Positions 49,261-60,773 are shown, numbered from the stretch's first letter. The stretch is DNA of 64,000 nt from Aquibacillus koreensis (GCF_025154055.1 NZ_JAOALK010000056.1:271662-335661); one strand, 5' to 3'. Translations and numbers: made by a program. Notes: generated by a model not told the origin, from the letters alone.

Positions 49261-51551
49261 AATTCTTCTTCTGTTTCTTGTATTTTTTTATCTACTTGAA
49301 GTAACTCAATTAGGTTACTAGATAGCGAAGTGTTCCTCTTGTTTGTATCTTCTTCTCGTACACCATAAATAAATGCCTGTTTATCCCCGCATATTATCAA
49401 CGATTTTTTTGCTCGAGTGATGGCTGTGTATAGCAAGTTTTTACGAAGCATTCTTCGATAACCAGGAACTACAGGTAAGACAACGATTGGAAACTCACTT
49501 CCTTGCGATTTATGAATGGAAACACAGTACGCGTGCATTAGATTATTTAGATCTTTTCTTTCATACGTCACTTCTCGATCGTCAAATGAAACTACTACTT
49601 GCTCTGCTTGATCTTCGTTTTCATCTTCTTGATAAATAGCAGTGATTTCACCAATGTCACCATTAAAAACCCCATCTTCCGGTTGGTTTACAAGTTGAAT
49701 AACTTTATCACCGGTACGATAAATAACATCCTTTGTTCGCACTTCTCGTTTTTGCTTACTTTTTGGATTTACTATTTTTTGTATCTCTTCATTTATTCGG
49801 TGGATCCCAGCCTGCGAGCGATACATTGGGGCGAGCACTTGTAATTGCTTGAGATCAATATCTTTTTCACTTGCTTTTTGAACAATTTGGATAATCATAT
49901 CGAGTACTTGATGTTCTCTACAAGCAAAAAAGTTAAAATCAGCATCCTTCTCCAAGGAGCCGGGCTCACAACGATTATTTTTTATATCATGTGCTAGTTG
50001 GATAATTTTTGATCCTTCTTTTTGGCGATACACTTCATCTAATTTCACAGCAGATAACTGATTACTGCCTAATAAATCAGCTAGTACTTGTCCTGGACCA
50101 ACCGATGGTAACTGATCTTCATCCCCCACAATTAACACTTGCATGTCGGATGGAATTGCTTTGAACAGTTGATAGGCAAGCCATGTATCAACCATAGAAA
50201 ACTCATCTATCACTAGTAATTTACCTGCTAAAGGATTATTTTCATCCTTTTCAAACGTTTCATGACCATTCCAACCTAGTAAACGGTGAATCGTTACTGC
50301 TGGTAAACCAGTTGATTCCGTCATTCTTTTAGCCGCCCTACCCGTTGGAGCAGTTAATACAAATGGGTACGTTTTATCTCTATCGTAGTCTCTTGGATCA
50401 AGTGCTAAATTATGGATTTGGCTATAGGCCTTTATAATTCCTTTTATTACAGTTGTTTTTCCTGTGCCTGGTCCGCCTGTTAAAATCATAATTTTCGATT
50501 CTAGCGCTTGTCGAATTGCTTGAAACTGCTCTTTTCCATAGCTAAGCGTTTCTTCCTCTTCTATTGCACCGACTATTTTCATTAACTCAGCAGCTGTTAC
50601 TTCTTGTTCTTGCTCATTATCTATTATTCGTTTAACTTGTGTACAAAACCCAGTTTCCGCATAATATAACGAAGGTAAGTACACTTTAGTTTCATTAATA
50701 ATCACTTTCTTTTCTTTGTTTAATTCTAGTATTTCTCGGGAAATATCATCAAAAGAAATTTCATTTGCTTGTCCAGAGATTAAGTGATCTACTTCTACCA
50801 TATGGTCTTGCAATGGTAGAAACACATGCCCATTTTGCATACTATTATGAAGAACGTAAATACATGCTGCCTGAATTCTACTTGCGTGATTCATAGGGAT
50901 ATTATTTTGCCTCGCCACTTCATCTGCACGAAGAAAACCAAAACCTTCGATATCAAAAACAAATTGATAGGGATTCTCTTCTAAAATTTGCAACGTTTCT
51001 CCCTTATACGTATGATAAATTTTTTGAGCCATTTTTAATCCAAATCCATATTTAGACAGATGAACGACTACATGCTCAAAGCCTTGATGATCCTGCAAAC
51101 CTTTATGGAGCGCATCTCTCTTTTCTTTTGCGAGCCCTGGGACTTTCTTTAGCACGCTAGGATCATTTAATATTTGGGCTACCGCTGATTCGCCTAGTGT
51201 CTCCACTATTTTCTCGGCAGTTTTTTTTCCTATGCCGTAAAATAGATCACTGGATAAGTAGGAAATCAAACCATCTTTGGTTGTCGGTACAAACCGCTCA
51301 TAATGGTCTACCTGGTACTGTTTGCCAAACTTTTTGTGTTCTTGAAAGGTCCCATAAAACAAATAGGTTTCATTGTCGTCCAATCTACTAAAATAACCCT
51401 TAATCACCATTTCTTTTTCACTTAACTCTTCATTTGTTTCTAGCACTTTTATTTTAGCAATGGAAAAATGCTCCGCTTCATTTTTAAAAATAGTGTGGAG
51501 TAATTCACCTTTTATATAACTATTGTTTTCTATTTCACGTTGATCTTCCAT
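49239..51551 (-). CDS. recD2: SF1B DNA helicase RecD2 (YrrC)
   Basis: RecD2 is a 5'-3' helicase not associated with RecBC, involved in replication-fork and repair work. The 770 residues have an N-terminal OB/helix-hairpin-helix part (about 85-200), Walker A GGPGTGKTT (359-367), Walker B VIDEFSM (near 437), and helicase motifs to CVSIHKSQGSEFP and YTAITRAKK at the C-terminal end. AAAAGGAGAAA precedes the ATG. Confidence 0.97.
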   Translation of the reverse strand: MEDQREIENNSYIKGELLHTIFKNEAEHFSIAKIKVLETNEELSEKEMVIKGYFSRLDDNETYLFYGTFQEHKKFGKQYQVDHYERFVPTTKDGLISYLSSDLFYGIGKKTAEKIVETLGESAVAQILNDPSVLKKVPGLAKEKRDALHKGLQDHQGFEHVVVHLSKYGFGLKMAQKIYHTYKGETLQILEENPYQFVFDIEGFGFLRADEVARQNNIPMNHASRIQAACIYVLHNSMQNGHVFLPLQDHMVEVDHLISGQANEISFDDISREILELNKEKKVIINETKVYLPSLYYAETGFCTQVKRIIDNEQEQEVTAAELMKIVGAIEEEETLSYGKEQFQAIRQALESKIMILTGGPGTGKTTVIKGIIKAYSQIHNLALDPRDYDRDKTYPFVLTAPTGRAAKRMTESTGLPAVTIHRLLGWNGHETFEKDENNPLAGKLLVIDEFSMVDTWLAYQLFKAIPSDMQVLIVGDEDQLPSVGPGQVLADLLGSNQLSAVKLDEVYRQKEGSKIIQLAHDIKNNRCEPGSLEKDADFNFFACREHQVLDMIIQIVQKASEKDIDLKQLQVLAPMYRSQAGIHRINEEIQKIVNPKSKQKREVRTKDVIYRTGDKVIQLVNQPEDGVFNGDIGEITAIYQEDENEDQAEQVVVSFDDREVTYERKDLNNLMHAYCVSIHKSQGSEFPIVVLPVVPGYRRMLRKNLLYTAITRAKKSLIICGDKQAFIYGVREEDTNKRNTSLSSNLIELLQVDKKIQETEEELSPYDFL

Positions 51552-51581
51552 TGCTGAATTTCTCCTTTTACATGAAGTACC

Positions 51582-52244
51582 TTACTCTTCATTCAATATT
51601 GCTTCGATTGCCGCTTTTCCGTTCATAGCCAATTCATGATTGGGTTGAATCGTTAAAGCTTGATCAAAATGTTGAATCGCATCATCTGCTTTATCTTGTA
51701 GTAAATAGGTAACTCCAAGGTTATAGTGTGCATCACTATGTTCCTCGTTAATAGAAATTACTTTTTTAAATATGTTTTGTGCATCCTCAATTTGCTCTGT
51801 TTGCGCTAAGGCAAGACCGTACTGAAATAAGGTAGACTCATCCTCAGGTGCAAGCTCTGTTGCTCTAAGTAGATATGGTAGAGCAAGTTTTTGGTGTCCC
51901 TGATGTTGGAAGGTTAAACCTAACATCAAGAATACGTCACCTTCTTCTAAACCTAACTCCATTGCTTGTTGGTAGTTTTTTTGAGCTTTTTTATATTTCG
52001 ATTGTTCAAAATAAAGATTTCCAAGGCCATAAAAGGCTGTTGCTGCCTTCTCATCCAATTCAATTGCTTTCATATAGAATCTTTCGGCACGATCATAATC
52101 GTTCATATGTAACAATAGATTACCAAAGTTAATATAACCTACTGGATCGTCTGGCTTTTCCTCAATTGCAGCCGTGAAAAATTGAACGGCTTCTTCCATT
52201 TTTCCTTCCTTCATTAAAGAGATAGCTTGTTCTAGATTATCCAT
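51582..52244 (-). CDS. TPR repeat protein (YrrB-like)
   Basis: A 220-residue soluble protein made of about six tandem 34-residue TPRs (pattern A-x-x-x-Y/F-G-L-G-N-L-Y across most of the length). In B. subtilis yrrB lies at the same place between recD2 and mnmA. TPRs bind proteins; partner unknown. It starts 100 bases after mnmA ends and ends 31 bases before recD2 begins. Confidence 0.88.
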   Translation of the reverse strand: MDNLEQAISLMKEGKMEEAVQFFTAAIEEKPDDPVGYINFGNLLLHMNDYDRAERFYMKAIELDEKAATAFYGLGNLYFEQSKYKKAQKNYQQAMELGLEEGDVFLMLGLTFQHQGHQKLALPYLLRATELAPEDESTLFQYGLALAQTEQIEDAQNIFKKVISINEEHSDAHYNLGVTYLLQDKADDAIQHFDQALTIQPNHELAMNGKAAIEAILNEE

Positions 52245-52296
52245 ATTTCCACCTCATACCTAACAAATTCATTTCAAATTATATTAACGGAAAGAA

Positions 52297-52326
52297 GGAC
52301 AGACTTATTTCCTAATAAGTCTGTCC
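52297..52326 (-). terminator. mnmA terminator
   Basis: Perfect hairpin GGACAGACTTATT / AATAAGTCTGTCC, followed by TTCTTTCC on the minus strand. Confidence 0.78.
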
Positions 52327-52343
52327 CACCAACCATCAGAAAA

Positions 52344-53619
<1,276 letters not shown>

Positions 53620-53656
53620 GATAAAAGCTACTATGTTTAGTATCTTCCAATAGCTC

Positions 53657-54796
53657 TTATTTTACTAACCTTTTAACAATAGATGCTACGCGCTTTGCAG
53701 CCTCTATGATTTGATCCTGATTATTGGCAAGACCAAAACTAAACCTAATTGAATTTGTCGTTCGTTCATTTTCCGAACCGTACATGGCAGATAATACATG
53801 GGATGGCTCTACTGACCCAGCCGTACATGCACTTCCACTAGATGCAGCTATACCAGCAAGATCAAAGTTTGTTAACAAGGACTCTACATTCGTGCCCGGA
53901 AAACTAATATTGATCGTGGATGGAATGGTCTTTTCCCATTCTCCATTGACAAAGAAGTTGATCGCTTCTTGTTCTAACGTTTCAACAAATGACTGTTTAT
54001 ATGCTTGATACGTGTTGATCCGCTCTTCTCTTTTTTGTTGGGCAATTTGAATCGCCTTTGCAAAACCAATGATCCCTGCTACATTTTCAGTACCAGGTCG
54101 CCTTTTTCGCTCTTGTTGTCCACCATGTTGCAATGCCTCAACTAATACACCTTCACGAATATATAAAAACCCTATACCCTTAGGTCCATTAATTTTGTGG
54201 GAAGAAACTGATAATAGATCTATAGAAATTTCATTTACATTTAAATCCAACAAGCCATAAGCTTGAACCGCATCCGTATGGAAATAGGCTTGATGATCCT
54301 TTACTATATCGGCTATTTCCTGAATCGGTTGGATGACACCTGTTTCATTATTCACAGCCATAATAGAAACTAAGATCGTCTCATCTGTTAAGGCTGCTTT
54401 AAAGCTTTCTAATTCTATTTGACCGTTCTCTTCTACTGGAAGATAGGTGACCTTGAATCCTTGTTTCTCCAAATACTCCGCTGTATGAAGCGTAGCATGG
54501 TGCTCTATAACTGTCGTAATAATATGCTTACCTTTATGTTGATTAGCATGTGCTGTACCGATCATTGCAATATTATCTGCTTCGGTTCCACCACTAGTAA
54601 AAACAATATCTTTTTCATTCGCATGAATGCTTGAGGCCGCAATTCGGCGCGATTGATCAAGTAGTTGTCTCGCTTTTCTACCAAAAGAATGAATACTAGA
54701 CGGGTTGCCGTACACCTCAAATATAGGTAGCATTTCCTTAGTTACTTCCGGATCCATTGGGGTAGTCGCTGCATGATCTAAATATATTGGGTTCAT
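53657..54796 (-). CDS. Cysteine desulfurase (YrvO)
   Basis: Type I cysteine desulfurase of the NifS/IscS family, 379 residues. PLP-lysine K201 (SSHKINGPKG) and catalytic cysteine C324 in GSACTAGS. In Bacillus the enzyme next to mnmA (YrvO) feeds sulfur to MnmA for tRNA thiolation. It begins after cymR by 18 bases, so the pair shares an operon; CymR is the sulfur regulator. Confidence 0.93.
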   Translation of the reverse strand: MNPIYLDHAATTPMDPEVTKEMLPIFEVYGNPSSIHSFGRKARQLLDQSRRIAASSIHANEKDIVFTSGGTEADNIAMIGTAHANQHKGKHIITTVIEHHATLHTAEYLEKQGFKVTYLPVEENGQIELESFKAALTDETILVSIMAVNNETGVIQPIQEIADIVKDHQAYFHTDAVQAYGLLDLNVNEISIDLLSVSSHKINGPKGIGFLYIREGVLVEALQHGGQQERKRRPGTENVAGIIGFAKAIQIAQQKREERINTYQAYKQSFVETLEQEAINFFVNGEWEKTIPSTINISFPGTNVESLLTNFDLAGIAASSGSACTAGSVEPSHVLSAMYGSENERTTNSIRFSFGLANNQDQIIEAAKRVASIVKRLVK

Positions 54797-54814
54797 AACA
54801 ACCTCTTTCCTTCC

Positions 54815-55234
54815 TTAAATATAAAACATGTATGGCTCTTGACTATCATCATCTCTATGGTTTTTCAAATCATCTAACGTAGTTGTGTCGAGCACATTTT
54901 TCACTGCATCTCTAATTCGTTTCCAAAGCTCTTGCTTCGCTGGTTCTTCATCTTCAATACCCTCAACAGGAGTGATTGGTCCTTCTAGAATTCTAATAAT
55001 GTCCCCAGCAGTAATTTCCTTTGGATCTTTAGCTAAAATATAGCCACCATATGCCCCTCTTATACTCTTCACTAGTGAAGCATTTCTCAATGGGGCAACT
55101 AATTGTTCTAAATAATGTTCTGATAAACCATTTTCAGTGGCAATGGTTTTTAAAGATACAGGGCCATCTCCCTCTTTTTTTGCTAATTCAATCATAATGG
55201 TTAGCCCATATCGGCCTTTGGTTGAGATCTTCAT
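54815..55234 (-). CDS. cymR: Rrf2-family cysteine metabolism repressor CymR
   Basis: CymR represses cysteine synthesis and uptake genes with CysK as co-repressor. The 139 residues begin with an Rrf2 winged helix (MKISTKGRYGLTIMIELA; recognition helix LSEHYLEQLVAPL near 32-44). It lacks the Fe-S cysteines of IscR, as expected. GAGAGGTG precedes the ATG. Its start lies inside the upstream gene, overlapping by 47 bases. Confidence 0.94.
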   Translation of the reverse strand: MKISTKGRYGLTIMIELAKKEGDGPVSLKTIATENGLSEHYLEQLVAPLRNASLVKSIRGAYGGYILAKDPKEITAGDIIRILEGPITPVEGIEDEEPAKQELWKRIRDAVKNVLDTTTLDDLKNHRDDDSQEPYMFYI

Positions 55235-55871
55235 TTACAGCACCTCTCTTTATCACATAATCAAGCATTTGTTCTGCTTTTGGTATCGTATATCCAATTA
55301 CATTTCCTAATGTTATTACAATTATAATCGTTCCAATCCCAACTGGTCCACCTAATAACCACCCTAGAAGAAAGACAATCAACTCAATGCCGTTTCGAAC
55401 ATTTGATACCTTCCATCCAAATTGACTACTCAGGTATAACATTAAACCATCACGAGGACCCGCACCTAGTTTGGGTGCGACATAAAGCCCTATTCCAATT
55501 GCTGCAACGATAATGCCTATCGTCAATAGGAGTATTTCAATCCATATCGTATGGACATCTGGTAACATCCAATTAAAAATATCAATAAAAACACCTATAA
55601 GTACCATATTTAAATAGGTTCCTAATTGTGGTCGAGACCTAGTAATCAAACTTGTAAAAAATACAATTACAACCCCTGCAATAATAGACCAAGTCCCAAT
55701 TGTTAACCCGAATTTTAAAAATAGCCCATAGTGAAATACATCCCATGGCCCGATTCCTAAATCACTTGCTTTAATCGTAAGCGTTACACCTAATGAAAGT
55801 ACAATTAAGCCGAAAAAGAAAAAGAACCATCTTATGGTGTGCTCTCTCAAGTTAGTCATCTCACGTTTCAA
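55188..55871 (-). CDS. YczE/YitT family membrane protein
   Basis: A 227-residue membrane protein with about five helices (about 15-35, 55-75, 85-105, 110-130, 165-185), in the YczE/YyaS/YitT family; role unknown. It starts with TTG, six bases after GAGGGG. The conserved block KASDLGIGPWDVFHYGL near 30-46 is typical. The C-terminus (KRGAVNEDLNQRPIWANHYD) is read through the cymR start region, so the two genes overlap by 47 bases. Confidence 0.82.
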   Translation of the reverse strand: MKREMTNLREHTIRWFFFFFGLIVLSLGVTLTIKASDLGIGPWDVFHYGLFLKFGLTIGTWSIIAGVVIVFFTSLITRSRPQLGTYLNMVLIGVFIDIFNWMLPDVHTIWIEILLLTIGIIVAAIGIGLYVAPKLGAGPRDGLMLYLSSQFGWKVSNVRNGIELIVFLLGWLLGGPVGIGTIIIVITLGNVIGYTIPKAEQMLDYVIKRGAVNEDLNQRPIWANHYD

Positions 55872-56041
55872 TCTTTTCCCCTCGTTTTCTAAATAAAAAA
55901 TAGATTAAATAGCCACGCTTATTATAGCACGATGACATCTATCTTGCATTTTACAAACGTTAAAAGTACGCTTAAGGATAGAATTACAAGAAAATAATAA
56001 CCAAAACATAGAGACGAATGAAGACAAAAGGAGAAATATTG

Positions 56042-57307
56042 ATGAGCCATAAACCACTTGCTTTTCGAATGCGTCCAAATAGTGTAGACGAGATTATTGG
56101 TCAGGAGCATCTTGTAGGGGAAGGGAAAATGATTAGAAGAATGATAGAGGCGGAGCGACTTGCCTCCATGATCTTGTTCGGGCCTCCCGGAACAGGAAAA
56201 ACTTCCATGGCCACCGCCTTAGCGAAAAGCTTAGGTCTTCGTTTCAAAGTATTGAACGCTGTAATTGATAAGAAAAAAGATATGGAAATAGCCGTTGAAG
56301 AGGCAAAAATGTCTGGACAACTTGTTCTAATATTAGATGAAGTTCATCGTTTAGATAAAGCGAAACAAGATTTTCTATTACCACATGTGGAAAGTAACTT
56401 AGTTACATTAATCGGATGTACGACTAGCAATCCATACCATTCTATTAATCCTGCAATTCGAAGTAGATGTCATCTTTTTGAACTATACAAACTAGAAGAA
56501 GCGCATATGAAAGAAGCGATTAATAGAGCTTTATCGGATGACTCGAATGGCTTAGGAAACATGGAAATAAAGATGGATGAAGAAGCATTAAATCACTTTG
56601 CTCAGTCATCTAATGGAGATTTACGAGCCGTTTTAAATGGTTTAGAATTAGCAGCCTATTCTACTCCAAAGGATGAACAAGGAATCGTTCATATCCATTT
56701 AGAAGACGCAGAGCAATGTATGCAAAAGAAGAGTTTTTCACATGATAAAAATGGGGATGCTCACTATGATGTCCTTTCTGCTTTCCAAAAATCCATTCGG
56801 GGAAGTGATGTAAATGCCGCTTTACATTACTTGGGCAGATTAATAGAGGCTGGTGATTTAGATAGTATTGGTAGACGGATGATCGTGATTGCATACGAAG
56901 ACATTGGAGTTGCCAACCCACAAGCGGGACCAAGAGCACTGGCAGCAGTAGAAGCTGCCGAAAGACTTGGATTTCCTGAAGCACGCATACCTCTGTCTGT
57001 TGCAATTGTTGAATTATGCTTATCGCCAAAATCAAATACTGCCTATAAAGCATTAGATGCCGCACTTCACGACATACGAACCAGTAATACAGGTGATATT
57101 CCAATCCATTTAAAGGATGCACATTATAAAGGTGCAAAAACGTTAGGCAGAGGCGTTGATTACAAATACCCACACAATTATGAAAATGGGTGGGTCGAAC
57201 AGCAATACTTACCCGATCCCATTAAACATAAGAAATACTATCAACCAAAAGAAACAGGAAAATTCGAAAAGTCACTAAAACAAGTGTACGACAGAATTAA
57301 TAAATAG
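56042..57307 (+). CDS. rarA: Replication-associated recombination protein RarA (MgsA)
   Basis: AAA+ ATPase related to clamp loaders that acts at stalled forks. The 421 residues have Walker A FGPPGTGKTS (about 41-50), Walker B LILDEVHR (about 96-103), SRC arginine finger (IRSRCHLF) and the C-terminal MgsA tetramer domain. Position: yrvN of B. subtilis, opposite cymR. The ATG at 56042 follows AAAGGAGA. Confidence 0.96.
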   Translation: MSHKPLAFRMRPNSVDEIIGQEHLVGEGKMIRRMIEAERLASMILFGPPGTGKTSMATALAKSLGLRFKVLNAVIDKKKDMEIAVEEAKMSGQLVLILDEVHRLDKAKQDFLLPHVESNLVTLIGCTTSNPYHSINPAIRSRCHLFELYKLEEAHMKEAINRALSDDSNGLGNMEIKMDEEALNHFAQSSNGDLRAVLNGLELAAYSTPKDEQGIVHIHLEDAEQCMQKKSFSHDKNGDAHYDVLSAFQKSIRGSDVNAALHYLGRLIEAGDLDSIGRRMIVIAYEDIGVANPQAGPRALAAVEAAERLGFPEARIPLSVAIVELCLSPKSNTAYKALDAALHDIRTSNTGDIPIHLKDAHYKGAKTLGRGVDYKYPHNYENGWVEQQYLPDPIKHKKYYQPKETGKFEKSLKQVYDRINK

Positions 57308-57344
57308 ATTTTCAATTTTTCAACAGAAAAAATCCCTAATAAAA

Positions 57345-57695
57345 GCTGCACAGTAGATCGATACTGTGCAGTAAACAATTTCATTATTTCCATACGGTTT
57401 TTATTAGATGAGTGGTAATACGCCGCTACGGATTCCTTGTATAGTGAGAAAAAGTGATAAATGAAGTAGCAAATAAATACATTGCCCCAGAAAGCATACA
57501 CAGTGGAGGCAGAATACGAAGACTCCTGCGGGAACAGCGCGAGGTGAAGACCCCGCAGTGGTGCCCTTCCACGAGGAGGCTGAGGCCGTGCCCGCGGAAA
57601 GCGAAGTATTCTGCCGGAACGGCGTTATAACACTTCACTATTTTAAGACATGAAAGTGTTACTGCACAGTTTATGCATACAGTGCAATAACAATT
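57345..57695. repeat. GC-rich palindromic element, type I copy (R5) with hairpin flanks
   Basis: Left flank: CTGCACAGTA / TACTGTGCAG hairpin (57345-57370). Right flank: GTTACTGCACAG / CATACAGTGCAATAAC hairpin (to about 57695). The core (57508-57626) reads CAGTGGAGGCAGAATACGAAG ... GTATTCTGCCGGAACGG and is the inverse of R3. Outward flanks match R6. Fills the 57308-57869 gap; nothing else is visible. Confidence 0.85.
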
Positions 57696-57869
57696 ATTAA
57701 ATACTAGCTTTTGAAAGTTAAAACTATTTTTTTAATAAGTTTATGAATATATGGTATATTTCCTTTTTATTTAGGTAAAACTACAAACAAAAATACCAAA
57801 CTATTTCTATGAATACTAATCATAGAAGTTTCAGAACATATTTTCCTAAATAAAAAGGAGTGGAGTATT

Positions 57870-58595
57870 GTGGTTAAAGTAAGACAGGACGCTTGGTCCC
57901 ATGAAGATGATTTATTACTTGCAGAGACTGTATTGCGTCATATTAGAGAAGGAAGTACACAACTAAATGCATTTGAGGAAGTCGGTGACAAACTTAACCG
58001 TACTTCTGCCGCTTGTGGTTTTCGTTGGAATGCAGAAGTTAGACAACGTTACGAGCAAGCAGTATCTATTGCGAAAAGACAGCGCAAGGAGAAAAAACGT
58101 GCCCAAGCAAGACAAGAGAAAACTGTTCATACTAGCGTTCCAGTCCCAGCTCGTAAAGCTATGATGCCAGATGTGCGCATGTTAGAACAAGAACTAGAAA
58201 ATGATGTTGAATATGGTCAAGACTTTTATGAAGATTTGGAACCGATCGCATCTACAAATACAACGATGCAAAGCAGCTATAGTGAGTTAAATTTAGATAA
58301 TGTTATAGATTACTTAAAAACAATGAAAAAAGAATACAATGAGTCTAACAAGTCTAAAACCAGTTTGGAAAAAATGAAAAAAGAGAATGAACACTTAATA
58401 AGTGAAAATGAAAAACTTGAGAAAAAAGTCTTGCAACTAGAACAGCAGCTTACGACTGTTCAAGAAGACTATCAAGTATTAATCCAAATTATGGACAGAG
58501 CTCGAAAAATGGTTGTGTTTGATGAAGATGATAGTGCAAAAACACCTGCTTTTCGTATGGAGAAAAATGGGAATCTAGAACAAGTAGCTAGATAG
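57870..58595 (+). CDS. rsfA: RsfA family transcriptional regulator
   Basis: A 241-residue protein with an N-terminal Myb/SANT-like DNA-binding segment (about 1-60, RQDAWSHEDDLLLAETVLRHIREG and NRTSAACGFRWNAEVR) typical of the RsfA/YlbO family. RsfA acts in the B. subtilis forespore. A basic region (about 65-90) follows and a C-terminal coiled coil (about 140-215). GTG start behind AAGGAG. It is separate from the 6S RNA gene on the other strand, sharing a terminator. Confidence 0.88.
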   Translation: MVKVRQDAWSHEDDLLLAETVLRHIREGSTQLNAFEEVGDKLNRTSAACGFRWNAEVRQRYEQAVSIAKRQRKEKKRAQARQEKTVHTSVPVPARKAMMPDVRMLEQELENDVEYGQDFYEDLEPIASTNTTMQSSYSELNLDNVIDYLKTMKKEYNESNKSKTSLEKMKKENEHLISENEKLEKKVLQLEQQLTTVQEDYQVLIQIMDRARKMVVFDEDDSAKTPAFRMEKNGNLEQVAR

Positions 58596-58636
58596 AATAA
58601 CAAAACTACCACTGAAAATAGAATTTTCGTTGAAAT

Positions 58637-58681
58637 AAAAAAGAACCCTTAAGCAATGTTAGCTTAAAGGTTCTTTTTTTG
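58637..58681. terminator. Bidirectional terminator between rsfA and 6S RNA
   Basis: AAAAAAGAACC..TTAAGC / GCTTAA..GGTTCTTTTTTT stem; ends rsfA and probably the 6S precursor from the other side. Confidence 0.9.
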
Positions 58682-58683
58682 TT

Positions 58684-58890
58684 ATGTATCATCGAATCCC
58701 AATTGTGCCGTCTATTTTTCATGAGTTTTGATCCCGCTCTTAGCAGGTGGGTGCTTAGTTCTATATTTTATGCGTCCTCAACTAAACGAGGCATGCATGC
58801 CATATAGAAACGAGAAGCTCCCGAAAATATTGATGTTCGGTCAAAACGTCAATATTAGGACGAACACATCAGGATCCGATGGGTAAATCA
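58684..58890 (-). ncRNA. ssrS: 6S RNA (BsrA-type)
   Basis: Minus strand transcript of about 200 nt downstream of aspS, the place of B. subtilis bsrA. The closing stem pairs CATCGGATCC (58872-58881) with GGATTCGATG (58690-58699), and the body carries the conserved GCATGCATGCCTCGTTTAGT, GACGCATAAAATATAGAAC and AAGCACCCACC pieces of Bacillus 6S-1. Binds sigma-A RNA polymerase in slow growth. The 3' end is inferred. Confidence 0.88.
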
Positions 58891-58916
58891 GCTAAGTAAT
58901 ATTTGTTTGTAAGAAA

Positions 58917-58945
58917 AGAATAGCATACATAGATAGCGTTTTCAA
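58917..58945 (-). promoter_or_regulatory. Sigma-A promoter of 6S RNA
   Basis: Minus strand TTGAAA (58940-58945), 17-base spacer, TATTCT (58917-58922) with a TATGC extension; start expected near 58910. Confidence 0.82.
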
Positions 58946-58995
58946 GTCTGCTACTTTTACATTTAATTAACAATTATTACAACTTTACAACAATA

Positions 58996-60771
58996 TTATA
59001 CTTGCTCTTTTACTTGTAGTTTTAGTGAAAGTTCATCTAACTGACTTTCACTTACAGTACCCGGCGCTTCTGTTAATAAACAAGCTGCTGACGCAGTCTT
59101 AGGGAATAAAATTGTATCTCTAAGATTCGTTCTTCCAGCAAGTAACATTATTAATCGATCAAACCCTAGTGCAATCCCACCATGTGGAGGAGCACCATAC
59201 TCTAATGCCTCTAACAAGAAGCCGAATTGACTTTGCGCCTCTTCTTGTGAAAAGCCTAGCACTTCAAACATTTTATGTTGTATTTCCTTCTGATAAATAC
59301 GTAAAGAACCCCCGCCTAGTTCATATCCATTTAAGACAAGATCATACGCTTGTGCCTTCACTTCTCCTGGATTTGTATCTAATTTATCCATATCCTCTGA
59401 AGCAGGCATTGTAAATGGATGGTGTGCAGCAGAATAACGACCAGCTTCTTCGTCATATTCAAATAAAGGCCATTCAGTCACCCATAGGAAATTAAATGTA
59501 GACTCATCAATGAGTTGAAGTTCTTTTCCAAGCTTAAGACGTAGTGCACCGAGACTATCAAAGACGACGTTCGTCTTGTCTGCTACTAATAGTATTAAAT
59601 CTCCATCTGATATATCTAATAGATTGCGTAATTCTTCCACTTCTTTTTCAGATAAAAATTTAGAAATCGGACCTTTTAATTCATCGCCTTCCGCTTTTAA
59701 CCATGCTAACCCTTTTGCACCGTAAATTTTCACAAAATCTGTTAGTTGATCAATGTCTTTTCTAGAAAACTGGCTCGCTTTCCCTTTCACATTAATAGCA
59801 CTAACCTTACCACCAGATTCAACCGCACTACTAAACACTTTGAAGCCAGAATCTTTTACAGCTTCCGATACAGTGACCAGTTCCATCCCGAAACGCGAAT
59901 CTGGCTTGTCCGAACCAAATCGTTCCATTGCTTCATCATAAGGCATACGAGCAAGCGGAATCTCTATATCTATTCCTTTAACTTCTTTCATTACTCGTTT
60001 CATCATTCGTTCTGTCATTGCCATAATTTCATCGCTTGTCATGAATGATGTCTCAATATCAATTTGAGTGAACTCTGGCTGTCTGTCTGCACGCAAATCT
60101 TCGTCTCGGAAGCACCGTGCAAATTGATAATACTTTTCAAAGCCTGACACCATTAATAGTTGTTTAAATAATTGTGGCGATTGTGGCAATGCGTAAAAAT
60201 GACCTTCATGCACACGACTAGGTACTAAATAATCACGTGCTCCTTCAGGGGTACTCTTCGTTAACATTGGTGTTTCCATGTCTAAGAATTCTTCTTCATT
60301 TAAGAAGTTTCTCATTACTTGTGATGTTTGATGTCTGAGTTTAAACGTTTTTTGCATTGGCTCGCGACGTAAGTCTAAGTAACGGTATTTTAAGCGCAGA
60401 TCTTCTGCAACATCCGTTTCATCTTGAATCTGAAACGGAGGGTTCTTAGCCTTATTTAAAATCGTAATCTCATCAACGACAACTTCAATCTCACCAGTTT
60501 CCATTTTGGGATTTACAGTCGATGGGTCACGTTCAACTACTTTTCCAGTAACCTCAAGGACATATTCACTTCTAACTCTTTCAGCTATTTGCAATGCTTC
60601 AGTTGATACTTCAGGATTAAATACGATCTGTACAATCCCAGAACGATCTCTTACATCTATAAAAATCAACCCACCAAGATCACGGCGTTTTTGTACCCAT
60701 CCTTTTAAGGTAACCGTTTCTCCCACATGGCTATTCCTTAAAGTTCCTGCTAAAACACGTGCTTTATGCAT
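58996..60771 (-). CDS. aspS: Aspartate--tRNA ligase
   Basis: Class IIb synthetase of 591 residues, bacterial type with an N-terminal OB anticodon domain, the GAD insertion domain (about 290-420) and class II motifs ([16 protein letters not shown] near 217-232; [15 protein letters not shown] near 530-545). It starts 2 bases after hisS ends, so it is translated in the hisS operon under the T-box leader. Confidence 0.98.
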   Translation of the reverse strand: MHKARVLAGTLRNSHVGETVTLKGWVQKRRDLGGLIFIDVRDRSGIVQIVFNPEVSTEALQIAERVRSEYVLEVTGKVVERDPSTVNPKMETGEIEVVVDEITILNKAKNPPFQIQDETDVAEDLRLKYRYLDLRREPMQKTFKLRHQTSQVMRNFLNEEEFLDMETPMLTKSTPEGARDYLVPSRVHEGHFYALPQSPQLFKQLLMVSGFEKYYQFARCFRDEDLRADRQPEFTQIDIETSFMTSDEIMAMTERMMKRVMKEVKGIDIEIPLARMPYDEAMERFGSDKPDSRFGMELVTVSEAVKDSGFKVFSSAVESGGKVSAINVKGKASQFSRKDIDQLTDFVKIYGAKGLAWLKAEGDELKGPISKFLSEKEVEELRNLLDISDGDLILLVADKTNVVFDSLGALRLKLGKELQLIDESTFNFLWVTEWPLFEYDEEAGRYSAAHHPFTMPASEDMDKLDTNPGEVKAQAYDLVLNGYELGGGSLRIYQKEIQHKMFEVLGFSQEEAQSQFGFLLEALEYGAPPHGGIALGFDRLIMLLAGRTNLRDTILFPKTASAACLLTEAPGTVSESQLDELSLKLQVKEQV

Positions 60772-60773
60772 CT

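Noticed and set aside
57426..57638. Cysteine-containing open frame in the R5 element
   Set aside because: It is a by-product of the GC-rich palindrome; the frame is not kept in other copies.
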